Shown here: positions 1-5,878 of the stretch, one piece after another
How positions within the stretch are numbered: position 1 is the stretch's first letter
How the letters are laid out: each line of letters opens with the position of its first letter
DNA from: CAVRTJ01 sp046704825
GTDB taxonomy: Bacteria; Acidobacteriota; UBA4820; DSQY01
Reading direction: 5' to 3'
DNA length: 14,244 nt
Assembly (NCBI GenBank): GCA_046704825.1
Contig: JBJKRE010000214.1
Location: forward strand, 1 to 14,244
Made by a program: the position numbers and the translations under genes
Notes under the pieces: model-generated
What the model was told of the DNA's origin: nothing
Databases searched by the model: none
Seen by the model: the letters and a program-made list of their open reading frames with translations, nothing else

Positions 1-2
1 GG

Positions 3-77
3 GGGGCGCCCGCCAGGTTCCGCTTCAGGGTCGGACCGAAGGAACCCCAGGAGAAGCCGCTCAGCATGAACGACTGA
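3..77 (+). CDS. Possible C-terminal end of a protein entering from the left edge (partial)
   Basis: A plus-strand frame is open from the window edge to a TGA at 75-77. Its last residues read FRVGPKEPQEKPLSMND, and most codons end in G or C as in the real genes here. It would converge on the gene at 163-744. The reverse frame over the same bases is also open and GC3-rich (Met at 65-67), but it has no Shine-Dalgarno sequence before that Met. At 24 residues neither reading can be assigned a family, so this is a weak call. Confidence 0.25.
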   Translation, partial: GAPARFRFRVGPKEPQEKPLSMND

Positions 78-162
78 ACCGGAGTCCGCCCTTTTTCCCC
101 GCTCGTGCGGGTTATCCGATGGACCCGTTGCGGATGTCCTCGGACACGACGTGGAATCTGTG

Positions 163-744
163 CTAATACCGGCCTCGCCCCCTGGGCGGAGAGTAGGGTC
201 TCTGGGGGCGCATGACCGGCTGTCCCGTCACCACCGGCCTGGGCCGCACATGAGGACGGCTGCGCGGGACACGGATCGGCGAAGCGCTGTTCTGGGGCGA
301 ACGCCTTAGGCCTTTCACGGTCTTGCTTGATGCACCGTCACGCCTCCTGTGTCCGTTTTGTTTTGCGACCGCCTTCGAGGCACCGTGCTGGAGACGCTCG
401 TTGCGACGGAGGGGTTTCCAGTACTTCCACGCAAAGGGCACGTAACCCCTGTAGAAATAGTACTCCCCACCGGTCCACCACAGGTGCGGCACGAACGACA
501 GGCTCTGGAGACCCAGCCCGGAGCCGTTCCAGGGCGGCCACTCCGCGCTGAAGTAATCGGGCGACCAGGTCACTCCCGACCACGCCCCGCAGCGCCAGGC
601 CGCGAGGGGGCCGGCACTCGAGACCATCGTTATCCTGAAAGGGCTGACGGGAAAAACCTCTCTCGCAGAAAGTCCGGCCGCCGGAATGGCGGCGAACAGG
701 ATGAAGGCTGCCGAAATCATGAGTACTTTCTTCCTCGTCATCAT
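163..744 (-). CDS. Secreted Trp/Tyr-rich protein with basic Pro/Arg tail, unknown function
   Basis: A 193-residue protein I do not recognise. The start is supported by an AGGAGGGC Shine-Dalgarno sequence 6 bases before the ATG at 744; a second ATG follows immediately. The N terminus is a typical signal peptide: basic MMTRKK, a hydrophobic run to about residue 24, then a likely signal peptidase I site near LSA-RE (26-28). The mature protein has two parts. Residues 50-110 are aromatic, with nine Trp and several Tyr (for example GGEYYFYRGY). Residues 112-193 are rich in Arg, Pro and Ser and end GRGRY, with a net strongly positive charge. There is one Cys (52) and no membrane segment after the signal. 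It should be exported to the periplasm or beyond; the basic tail could bind a polyanion, which is inference. It sits alone behind a sigma-54-like promoter and is transcribed away from hflC. The stop is TAG. Confidence 0.7.
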   Translation of the reverse strand: MMTRKKVLMISAAFILFAAIPAAGLSAREVFPVSPFRITMVSSAGPLAAWRCGAWSGVTWSPDYFSAEWPPWNGSGLGLQSLSFVPHLWWTGGEYYFYRGYVPFAWKYWKPLRRNERLQHGASKAVAKQNGHRRRDGASSKTVKGLRRSPQNSASPIRVPRSRPHVRPRPVVTGQPVMRPQRPYSPPRGRGRY

Positions 745-847
745 AGCAACGCCCTCCTGACCATAGATCTCAGTGTCATGGCTACGCTCCTGGTCCGCAC
801 GTTCCGACCAGCCAGACAGTGGTACTTACGAATGACATAGTTCGACA

Positions 848-863
848 TGCAAGCGCCTTGCCA
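848..863 (-). promoter_or_regulatory. Sigma-54 (RpoN) type -24/-12 promoter
   Basis: Read on the minus strand, 863 down to 848 is TGGCAAGGCGCTTGCA. The RpoN consensus is TGGCAC-N5-TTGCA, so only one base of the conserved blocks differs. The invariant GG and GC are separated by exactly 10 bases, as required. Transcription would start near 838 and run left, giving a leader of about 94 bases to the ATG at 744. This matches the orientation and place of the secreted-protein gene. A sigma-54 promoter needs an AAA+ activator bound upstream; a candidate site is the dyad at 938-964. Confidence 0.55.
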
Positions 864-937
864 GTGGGGGAAAAGTGAGCGGAAGAAGACCGAGCGACAT
901 TTCGGCACAGAGATGGACCCGCACTTCCGTCCTGTTT

Positions 938-964
938 GACAGAAGCTGTCCGGATCTGCGGACA
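938..964. promoter_or_regulatory. Overlapping inverted repeats upstream of the sigma-54 promoter
   Basis: Two dyads overlap here: GACAG-aag-CTGTC (938-950) and TGTCCG-gatctg-type hairpin TGTCCG/CGGACA (arms 947-952 and 959-964, 6-base loop). They lie 75-115 bases upstream of the sigma-54 element, where an enhancer-binding activator would sit, and also 12 bases downstream of the hflC stop. As an hflC terminator they would be poor, because no T run follows on the minus strand. Whether they are an operator, part of a terminator or chance cannot be settled from the sequence. Confidence 0.25.
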
Positions 965-975
965 CCGGCCGCCGG

Positions 976-1938
976 CTACCGCATTCGCTTCAGGTAGCGG
1001 TAAAGCTCTGAATCCGTGGACAGGATCATGACGCCTTTGGCGTCCATCGTAGCCCGGTAGGTCTTGAGCGTCTCCACGAAGCGGTAGAGGTCGGGGTCCT
1101 GCCTGTAGGCCTCCGCATAGATCTTCGTGGATCGGGCCTCTCCGTCGCCAAGAATCTCCTGCGCCTTCCGGTAGGCCTCGGACTGAATGCGCTTGGATTC
1201 TTCGGTGACCTGACCCGCGATTTCAGCCTTCTTGCCCTGCCCGAGAGCCCGGTATTTCTCGGCGATCCTGAGCTGCTGGCTGATCATACGGTCGTACACC
1301 TTGCGCAGCACCTTCTGGGTGTAGTCCAGCCGTTTGATCTCCAGGTCGACGAGTTCGACGCCTAGATCCAGTTCTTTGAGACGGGCCTTGGCGGCGTTCG
1401 TGATCTCGCGCGTAAGTTCTTCCCGGAGGCCCTTCACGGGCTGCTGCACAGCGGATCCACCATCGCCTGCCATGGCGCTTTCGGACGCGTCAATGGCCTC
1501 TTCACCGAGGTCCATGTGCCTGTTTGACGATCGAACGACTTCGAGGAGCGTGTGCGCGGAGAGTGTATCGCGGACAAGGCCATCGAGAATGTCGTCCAGC
1601 CTTCCCTGGGCGCCTTCTTCGTTGGTCACCTTCTTGTAAAAAGTGAGGGCGTTGGAGATGCGCCACCTGGCGAACGAGTCCACGAAGATGAACTTCGAGT
1701 CCTTGGTCGGGATCACCTCGGGATCGCCGTCCCATTCGAGTATGCGTTTGTCGAAGTAGTGCACGTCCTGGACCATGGGCAGCTTCCAGTGAAGACCCGC
1801 CCTGGTGACCGGCTGGCCCACGGGCGACCCGAGCTGGACCACGATCGCCTGCTCGTATTCCGGCACCGTGAAGAGGAACGTCCTGCCCAGGATGATGAGG
1901 ACGACGACGAGGACGCCTGCTGCGGCGAGCTTCTTCAT
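976..1938 (-). CDS. hflC: HflC, SPFH-domain membrane protein of the HflKC complex
   Basis: A 320-residue prohibitin/stomatin-family protein. With HflK it forms a large membrane assembly that in E. coli encloses and modulates the FtsH protease. Visible features are a short N-terminal start MKKLAAAG, one transmembrane segment (about 5-24), then VPEYEQAIVVQLGSPVG, which opens the SPFH domain, and RAGLHWKLPMVQDVHYFDKR. A long charged helical region follows (about 185-290), including KKAEIAGQVTEESKRIQSEA, and the C terminus carries the family pattern DLYRFVETLKTYRATM. A Ser/Gly/Asp-rich insert around residues 140-165 splits the SPFH domain from the helix; such inserts are common in HflC. The start is set by GGGAGGTG just upstream and by the ATGA overlap with the hflK stop, which implies translational coupling. 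The reading frame stays open far upstream, but that part is the shadow of hflK. Confidence 0.95.
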   Translation of the reverse strand: MKKLAAAGVLVVVLIILGRTFLFTVPEYEQAIVVQLGSPVGQPVTRAGLHWKLPMVQDVHYFDKRILEWDGDPEVIPTKDSKFIFVDSFARWRISNALTFYKKVTNEEGAQGRLDDILDGLVRDTLSAHTLLEVVRSSNRHMDLGEEAIDASESAMAGDGGSAVQQPVKGLREELTREITNAAKARLKELDLGVELVDLEIKRLDYTQKVLRKVYDRMISQQLRIAEKYRALGQGKKAEIAGQVTEESKRIQSEAYRKAQEILGDGEARSTKIYAEAYRQDPDLYRFVETLKTYRATMDAKGVMILSTDSELYRYLKRMR

Positions 1939-2945
1939 TTGGCACCTCCCGCCTGGCCGGCGGTCCGATCGGTCCGGAAGTCCAGCAGCGGCATCATGTT
2001 CTTGAGCGACTCGTCCACCACATAGATCTGCCTCAGTCTTGGCAGGACCTGCCTCATGGTCTCCAGGAAGAGGCGCCTGCGGGTCACGTCGGGCGCCTTG
2101 CGGTACTCGCTGAGCAGTTTGGTGAATCGGGCCGCGTCGCCCTTTGCCCGGTTGACCCGCTCCACCCGGGTGCCCTCGGCTTCCTTGACGGTCTGCTCGG
2201 CCTCGCCCTTCACCCGGTAGATAACCTTGTTGTACTCCTGGTACGCCTGGTTGATGGCCTGGTCCATCTCCTGCCGCGCCCGGTTGACTTCGTCGAACGA
2301 GTCCTTGACCGGTGCGGGCGGATGGACGTCCTGGAGCTGGACCAGTTTGACGTCCACGCCGCAATTGTAGAGGTCCAGCATCTTCTGCATCCGGTCCTTG
2401 ACGGCCAGTTCGATCGCCTGACGCTTCAGCCGGATGACCTCGTTGAAGGACTGGTCGCCGACCACGGCCCGCATGGTGGCCTCGGACACGTCGCGGATCG
2501 TCCCTGGCACGTCCCTGACCGAGAAGAGGTACTTCTTGGGGTCGCGGATGCGGTACTGAACGACCCACGTCACGGTGGCTATGTTCTGGTCGCCCGTCAG
2601 CATGTCCGATTCCTTCGTGTAGTCCTCGTCCGAGTAGCGCGACCGGACACTGGCCCGCTCGGTCCTGAACCCGAACTCCTCCTTGAACTGGTAGTCCGTC
2701 TTCACCAGGTACACCTTGTCCACCCCGAAGGCTATTTTGAGGTGGGGCCCGGGCTTCGCCGATTTGACGTACCGGCCGAACCGAAGGACCACACCCGTTT
2801 CGTTCGGCTCGACCTGGTAGTAGGACGTGGCCACCATGATGATGAGAACGATGAGGGCGAGCCCGCCGGCCGCCGCCCGGACGGTCTTCCCGGGCGACCA
2901 CCCGGTCCTGAGATTTTTCACGGTATCCTTCAGTCTTTCGTCCAT
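1935..2945 (-). CDS. hflK: HflK, SPFH-domain membrane protein of the HflKC complex
   Basis: A 336-residue partner of HflC and first gene of the pair. The N-terminal 22 residues are cytoplasmic and basic. One transmembrane segment follows (about 24-42, GLALIVLIIMVATSYY), then VEPNETGVVLRFGRYV, the hallmark start of the HflK SPFH domain. Further family signatures are DEDYTKESDMLTGDQNIATV (about 105-125), VQYRIRDPKKYLF, and LQDVHPPAPVKDSFDEVNRA before the helical stalk. The usual Gly/Pro-rich cytoplasmic extension of E. coli HflK (about 420 residues) is absent, so this is a short form. The start at 2945 has a GGGAGGGAG ribosome site. The stop overlaps the hflC start by 4 bases. I found no convincing promoter in the upstream spacer. 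Confidence 0.95.
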   Translation of the reverse strand: MDERLKDTVKNLRTGWSPGKTVRAAAGGLALIVLIIMVATSYYQVEPNETGVVLRFGRYVKSAKPGPHLKIAFGVDKVYLVKTDYQFKEEFGFRTERASVRSRYSDEDYTKESDMLTGDQNIATVTWVVQYRIRDPKKYLFSVRDVPGTIRDVSEATMRAVVGDQSFNEVIRLKRQAIELAVKDRMQKMLDLYNCGVDVKLVQLQDVHPPAPVKDSFDEVNRARQEMDQAINQAYQEYNKVIYRVKGEAEQTVKEAEGTRVERVNRAKGDAARFTKLLSEYRKAPDVTRRRLFLETMRQVLPRLRQIYVVDESLKNMMPLLDFRTDRTAGQAGGAK

Positions 2946-3168
2946 GGGTCTCCCTCCCCGATGTGTGCTCCCCCTGGGTCTTGCCGGCGGACCCTCCCCG
3001 GGGCCTCCCTCGCCGGCCGGATCGGACCTCGTGCCTGTCCGGATATGAGTCTTGAATCATGGTACCAGCACACCCTGGCCCGAACAAACCTCGAGGGTGC
3101 AGCCCCCTTCTCCGGACGGTCGTCCGTGAGCCCCGTCACCATTTCATCTCAGCTCGGACTGCCTTCTA

Positions 3169-3197
3169 TTGCAAATGGCCGGGAATGGGTGTATCAG
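3169..3197 (+). promoter_or_regulatory. Candidate sigma-70 promoter for the RRM gene
   Basis: TTGCAA (3169-3174) and TATCAG (3192-3197) are spaced by 17 bases. Each matches 4 of 6 consensus bases, so the call is moderate. If used, transcription starts near 3204 and gives a leader of about 135 bases, unusually long for so small a gene and reminiscent of the long leaders of cold-shock genes (inference). Confidence 0.35.
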
Positions 3198-3308
3198 ATT
3201 TGTATGGCCCTCGGTTCCAAGAGGTATGACGATCCGTGTTGGCCTGTTACCAGAGGGGCATGGCCGTTTCGCCGGCGGGCGGCCTGTCGTTCCCCACGCC
3301 GGCAGCAG

Positions 3309-3325
3309 GGCCGGCTAGTCCGGCC
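3309..3325 (+). promoter_or_regulatory. Hairpin directly in front of the RRM gene ribosome site
   Basis: GGCCGG (3309-3314) pairs perfectly with CCGGCC (3320-3325) around a 5-base loop CTAGT. The AAGGA ribosome site begins only about 3 bases after the stem. More copies of GCCGGC lie in the 50 bases before it (around 3271-3304), so alternative pairings are possible. The position suggests control of translation initiation, but this rests on base pairing alone. Confidence 0.35.
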
Positions 3326-3339
3326 GGAAGGAAGCACGG

Positions 3340-3696
3340 ATGAAGTTATACGTCGGGAACCTGTCGTACAGTACCAGTGAGGATGACCTGAAGGACCTGT
3401 TCGCCGCCTACGGTGAGCCCAGTTCGGTCAGGATTATCACGGACCGCGTCACCAGGCGCTCGAAGGGTTTCGGCTTCGTGGAATTCGACGACGACGATGA
3501 GGCCCGCGCCGCGATGAGCGCCCTCAACGGCAAGGAGAACCCCGGGAGGGCATTGACGGTCAATGAAGCCCGCCCGCAGGTGCAGGGTAGCGGCCCCGGC
3601 GGCCGCGGTCCCGGCCGCGGCGGTCGCGGTCCCGGCCGCGGTGGTTTCGGTGGCGGTAGAGGCCGCGGATTCGGCGGCGGAGGTGATCGTTACTGA
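3340..3696 (+). CDS. RRM-type RNA-binding protein with Gly/Arg-rich tail
   Basis: A 118-residue single-RRM protein of the bacterial/cyanobacterial Rbp type. The RRM fills residues 1-80. RNP2 is LYVGNL (3-8) and RNP1 is KGFGFVEF (42-49), with the aromatic residues that stack on RNA bases in place. ITDRVTRRSKGFGFVEF is the standard beta2-beta3 turn. Residues 84-118 are almost only Gly, Arg, Pro and Phe, with RGG-like units and two copies of GGRGPGR, and the protein ends GGGGDRY. Family members bind single-stranded RNA and are often cold-induced; the RNA targets here are unknown. It is the only clear plus-strand gene, monocistronic, with AAGGA as ribosome site and a strong intrinsic terminator 47 bases after its TGA. 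No frameshift or truncation is seen. Confidence 0.93.
   Translation: MKLYVGNLSYSTSEDDLKDLFAAYGEPSSVRIITDRVTRRSKGFGFVEFDDDDEARAAMSALNGKENPGRALTVNEARPQVQGSGPGGRGPGRGGRGPGRGGFGGGRGRGFGGGGDRY
3598..3639 (+). repeat. Two tandem 21-base units coding GGRGPGR
   Basis: Positions 3598-3618 and 3619-3639 are two in-frame copies of a 21-base unit that differ at one base. Each codes for Gly-Gly-Arg-Gly-Pro-Gly-Arg. A nearly identical in-frame repeat can gain or lose copies by slippage without breaking the frame, so tail length may vary between strains. Confidence 0.8.
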
Positions 3697-3743
3697 GATT
3701 GCGACCGGCTCCGCCCGGCGGGGGCGGACACCCGGTTAATGCG

Positions 3744-3773
3744 AAAGGAGGGGCACCTCTGGGCCCCTCCTTT
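3744..3773 (+). terminator. Intrinsic terminator of the RRM gene, between convergent genes
   Basis: An 11-base-pair perfect stem (3744-3754 with 3763-3773, arm AAAGGAGGGGC) closes an 8-base loop and runs into TTTTT at 3771-3775. This is a classic rho-independent terminator for the RRM transcript. It lies between the stop at 3696 and the stop of the convergent acyl-CoA synthetase at 3799. On the minus strand the same hairpin is followed by TTTCGC, so it may also end that transcript, less efficiently. Confidence 0.85.
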
Positions 3774-3798
3774 TTCATTTGCCCTTTCCGAGCGGGGC

Positions 3799-5649
3799 CT
3801 ATTCCTCCGCGGACTTCGGCAGCCTCTCGGGCACCTCGGAGGGCTGCGGGTTCTTCGGCATGGCGTATAGGCCTTCGATGTCCCTCGTGTAGAGTTCGTC
3901 GATGACCCGCCTCTTGATCTTCATGGTGGGCGTCAGTTCGCCCGCCTCCTGCGTCAGCTCCCTGACCAGGATCCGGCAGCGTTTGACCTGCTCGTACCTG
4001 GACAGCCTGGCGTTCACCCTCTCAAGGACTTCCTCGAAGAGGTGTTTCACCACGGGATGGTCCCTCAGAACGGCGGGGTCCTTTTCGGTCATCCCATGCC
4101 CCTTCGTGTAGTCCAGGACGTTGGCCCAGTTGGGCACGATCAGCGCCGAAATATAGGGCCGTCTGTCTCCGATGAGCACCGCCTGAGTAACGTATTTGTT
4201 CAGTTTGAACGCGTTCTCGATGGGTTGGGGGGCCACGTTTTTCCCGCCCGCCGTCACGATGAGTTCTTTCTTTCTATCCGTGATGCTGACGAATCCCTGT
4301 TCGTCGACCTCGGCCACGTCGCCGGTCGCGAACCACCCGTCGTCGGACAGGACCTCCTTCGTTTCGGCTGGCATCTTGTAGTACCCCTTCATCACGTTGG
4401 GGCCCTTCACGAAGAGCTCGCCGTCTTCGCCCAACCTGATCTCCACGCCCGATATCACCTTGCCGACCGACCCGTACCGCATGGCGCCGGGCTTGTTGAC
4501 CGTCACGACCGGAGTGGTTTCGGTCAGGCCGTACCCCTCGAGGATGTTGAGGCCTGCGCCGTAGAAAAACAGTCCCAGGTCTCGGGCCAGCGGCGCGCCG
4601 CCCGAGACCATCAGGCGCAATCGCCCCCCCGTCTTCTCGCGCAGTTTTTTGTAAACGAGCGCGTCTGCGAGACGGTGTTTCGCCGAGAGGCCCGCACCGG
4701 CACCGCCCCCTTCCAGGGTCGCCCTGGCCCAGTCCTGCGCGACCCCGACGCTCCAGTGGATCAGCTTCTTCTTGAGGCCCGGCGAGTGGGCGGCCTGTTC
4801 CATCAGCCGGGCGTAGAGCTACTCGTACAGGCGGGGGACGGACACCATCAGGGTTGGCTTGACCTCCTGGAGGTTTTCCCCGACCTTGTCCACGCTCTCC
4901 GCGTACGCGATGCTGCACCCCCGCCAGAAGAAGCAGTAGTCGGCCATCCGCTCCAGGCTGTGGCTGAGCGGGAGGAACACCAGAACCCTGTCCGAAGGCC
5001 CGGCGTCCACCTGCTCGAGCGTGGCTTTGCAGTTTTCTATGAAGTTGCTGTGGGTCAGCATGACCCCTTTCGGGACGCCCGTCGTGCCCGATGTGTAGAT
5101 GATGGTGGCCAGGTCGTCCGGCTGTACCTTCGATGCCGTCTTCCTGTGCAGTCCCGGGTTCTGAGCGCCGTATGCCCGGCCCTTCTCCAGCATGCCTTCC
5201 CAGGTGGTCAGGTGCCCCTTGCCCTCCGGCGGGGGGTCCATGATGACGATCGTCTCGATGTTCGGCAGGCTCTCTCGCTGCGACAGCAGCTTGTTCGCCT
5301 GGTCCTGGTCCGACACGATGGCCACCGACGCATCGCTGTTGTGGGCGATGTAGGCGGTCTCTTCGGCGTTAAGGGTCGGGTAGACGGGGACCGTCACGGC
5401 CGCCGCCGTCAGGATGGCGAAATCGGCCATGGCCCACTCCGGCCGGTCTTCCGAGAGGAGCACCACCTTGTCGCCGGGCCGGACGCCGAGCGAAAGGAGG
5501 CCGCACGACATGGCCTCCACGTTCTCGGCCGCCGACTGGGTGGACCGCTCCCACCACTGCCCGCCCTGCTTCCACAGGAGCATGTCCGGCCGCTTCAGTC
5601 GGTCCACGTTATGAAAATAGAGATTGCAAAGAGTTCGAACCTCTCCCAT
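3799..5649 (-). pseudogene. Long-chain fatty acid--CoA ligase (AMP-forming), interrupted by an in-frame amber codon
   Basis: An ANL-superfamily long-chain acyl-CoA synthetase, which activates fatty acids with ATP and CoA. The frame is unshifted from 5649 to 3799 (617 codons with stop), close to full family length. Codon 277 (4819-4821) is TAG: the protein reads VSVPRLYE, stop, LYARLMEQA. From memory relatives have Glu-Lys-(Leu/Ile)-Tyr here, so a single AAG-to-TAG change explains it. Other motifs are intact: P-loop YTSGTTGVPKG (185-195), YGLTETTP (373-380), GWFATGD (438-444), DRKKELIVTAGGKNVAP (458-474), and PTMKIKRR near the C terminus with the likely catalytic Lys. Translation probably starts at ATG 5649, 5 bases after GGAGGAGG; ATG 5652 is the alternative. 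Without read-through neither half has a complete active site, and ATG 4803 after the stop has no ribosome site. It may be a recent null mutation, a strain variant or a sequence error. Confidence 0.88.
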
Positions 5650-5654
5650 CATCC

Positions 5655-5662
5655 CCTCCTCC
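5655..5662 (-). promoter_or_regulatory. Ribosome binding site that fixes the acyl-CoA synthetase start
   Basis: Minus-strand GGAGGAGG (5662-5655) lies 5 bases before ATG 5649 and 2 bases before ATG 5652. An upstream in-frame GTG at 5670 would place this site inside the coding region, and that GTG is only a few bases from the predicted transcription start. The ATG at 5649 is therefore the preferred start. Confidence 0.7.
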
Positions 5663-5682
5663 GTTTGCACTGCCTGATTTCA

Positions 5683-5711
5683 ATTATAAAGCGGAGCCGG
5701 GCAAGTGCAAA
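5683..5711 (-). promoter_or_regulatory. Sigma-70 promoter of the acyl-CoA synthetase gene
   Basis: On the minus strand a perfect TATAAT (5688-5683) lies 17 bases after TTTGCA (5711-5706). Transcription would start near 5676, giving a short leader of about 27 bases that still holds the ribosome site. The preceding gene ends in a terminator at 5819-5843, so this is a separate transcription unit. Confidence 0.65.
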
Positions 5712-5818
5712 GGACGCCCCTCTCAGGGAGAACCCATCGATACATCGTCGCCGCGCTCCGGCTGCTCCGGGCGGGCCGGAACACCGGCGGGCGAAGACGC
5801 CTTAAAATCGTCACAAAG

Positions 5819-5843
5819 AGGGCGGGGATGTTCTCCCCGCCCT
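5819..5843 (-). terminator. Hairpin terminator after the S46 peptidase gene
   Basis: A 10-base-pair perfect GC-rich stem (5819-5828 with 5834-5843) closes a 5-base loop 35 bases after the S46 stop. Read on the minus strand it is followed by CTTTGTGACGATTTT, a weak and interrupted T stretch. The stem is very stable, so termination is likely though not textbook. Confidence 0.6.
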
Positions 5844-5878
5844 TCGTGTTGAAGCCGATTGTTCTGCGAAATGCGATG

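Larger units (their letters stand above)
2946..3339. other. 394-base divergent intergenic region between hflK and the RRM gene
   Basis: No convincing reading frame with a ribosome site is seen here. It must carry the promoters of two divergent genes. Rightward, TTGCAA-17-TATCAG at 3169-3197 is a plausible sigma-70 promoter, and a hairpin lies just before the RRM ribosome site. Leftward, toward hflK, I see only the Shine-Dalgarno sequence. The part from 3040 to 3160 has lower GC than the flanking genes, as expected of a control region. I saw no known riboswitch or small-RNA pattern. Confidence 0.6.

Noticed and set aside
1..67. Minus-strand gene start at Met 65-67 running off the left edge, or a transposase remnant (GRTPV)
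   Set aside because: No ribosome site precedes the Met, and the few transposase-like residues upstream are too short and unsupported by any repeat or further homology.
1939..3087. N-terminal extension of HflC through the hflK region in the same frame
   Set aside because: The extension overlaps hflK out of frame, and HflC has its own ribosome site, signal-anchor start and ATGA overlap at 1938.
3799..4803. Independent gene starting at ATG 4803
   Set aside because: There is no ribosome site, and the piece begins in the middle of the adenylation domain in the same frame as the upstream part; it is the second half of one gene.
4819..4821. Pyrrolysine insertion or genome-wide amber recoding at codon 277 of the acyl-CoA synthetase
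   Set aside because: TAG ends five genes of this window, including this one, no pyl genes are in view, and acyl-CoA synthetases have no known need for pyrrolysine. A point change or error is simpler.
2322..5805. Long plus-strand open frames over hflK (2322-3380) and the acyl-CoA synthetase (4042-5805)
   Set aside because: They lie antisense to genes with clear family motifs, have no ribosome sites or recognisable domains, and are expected in high-GC DNA with strong third-position bias.
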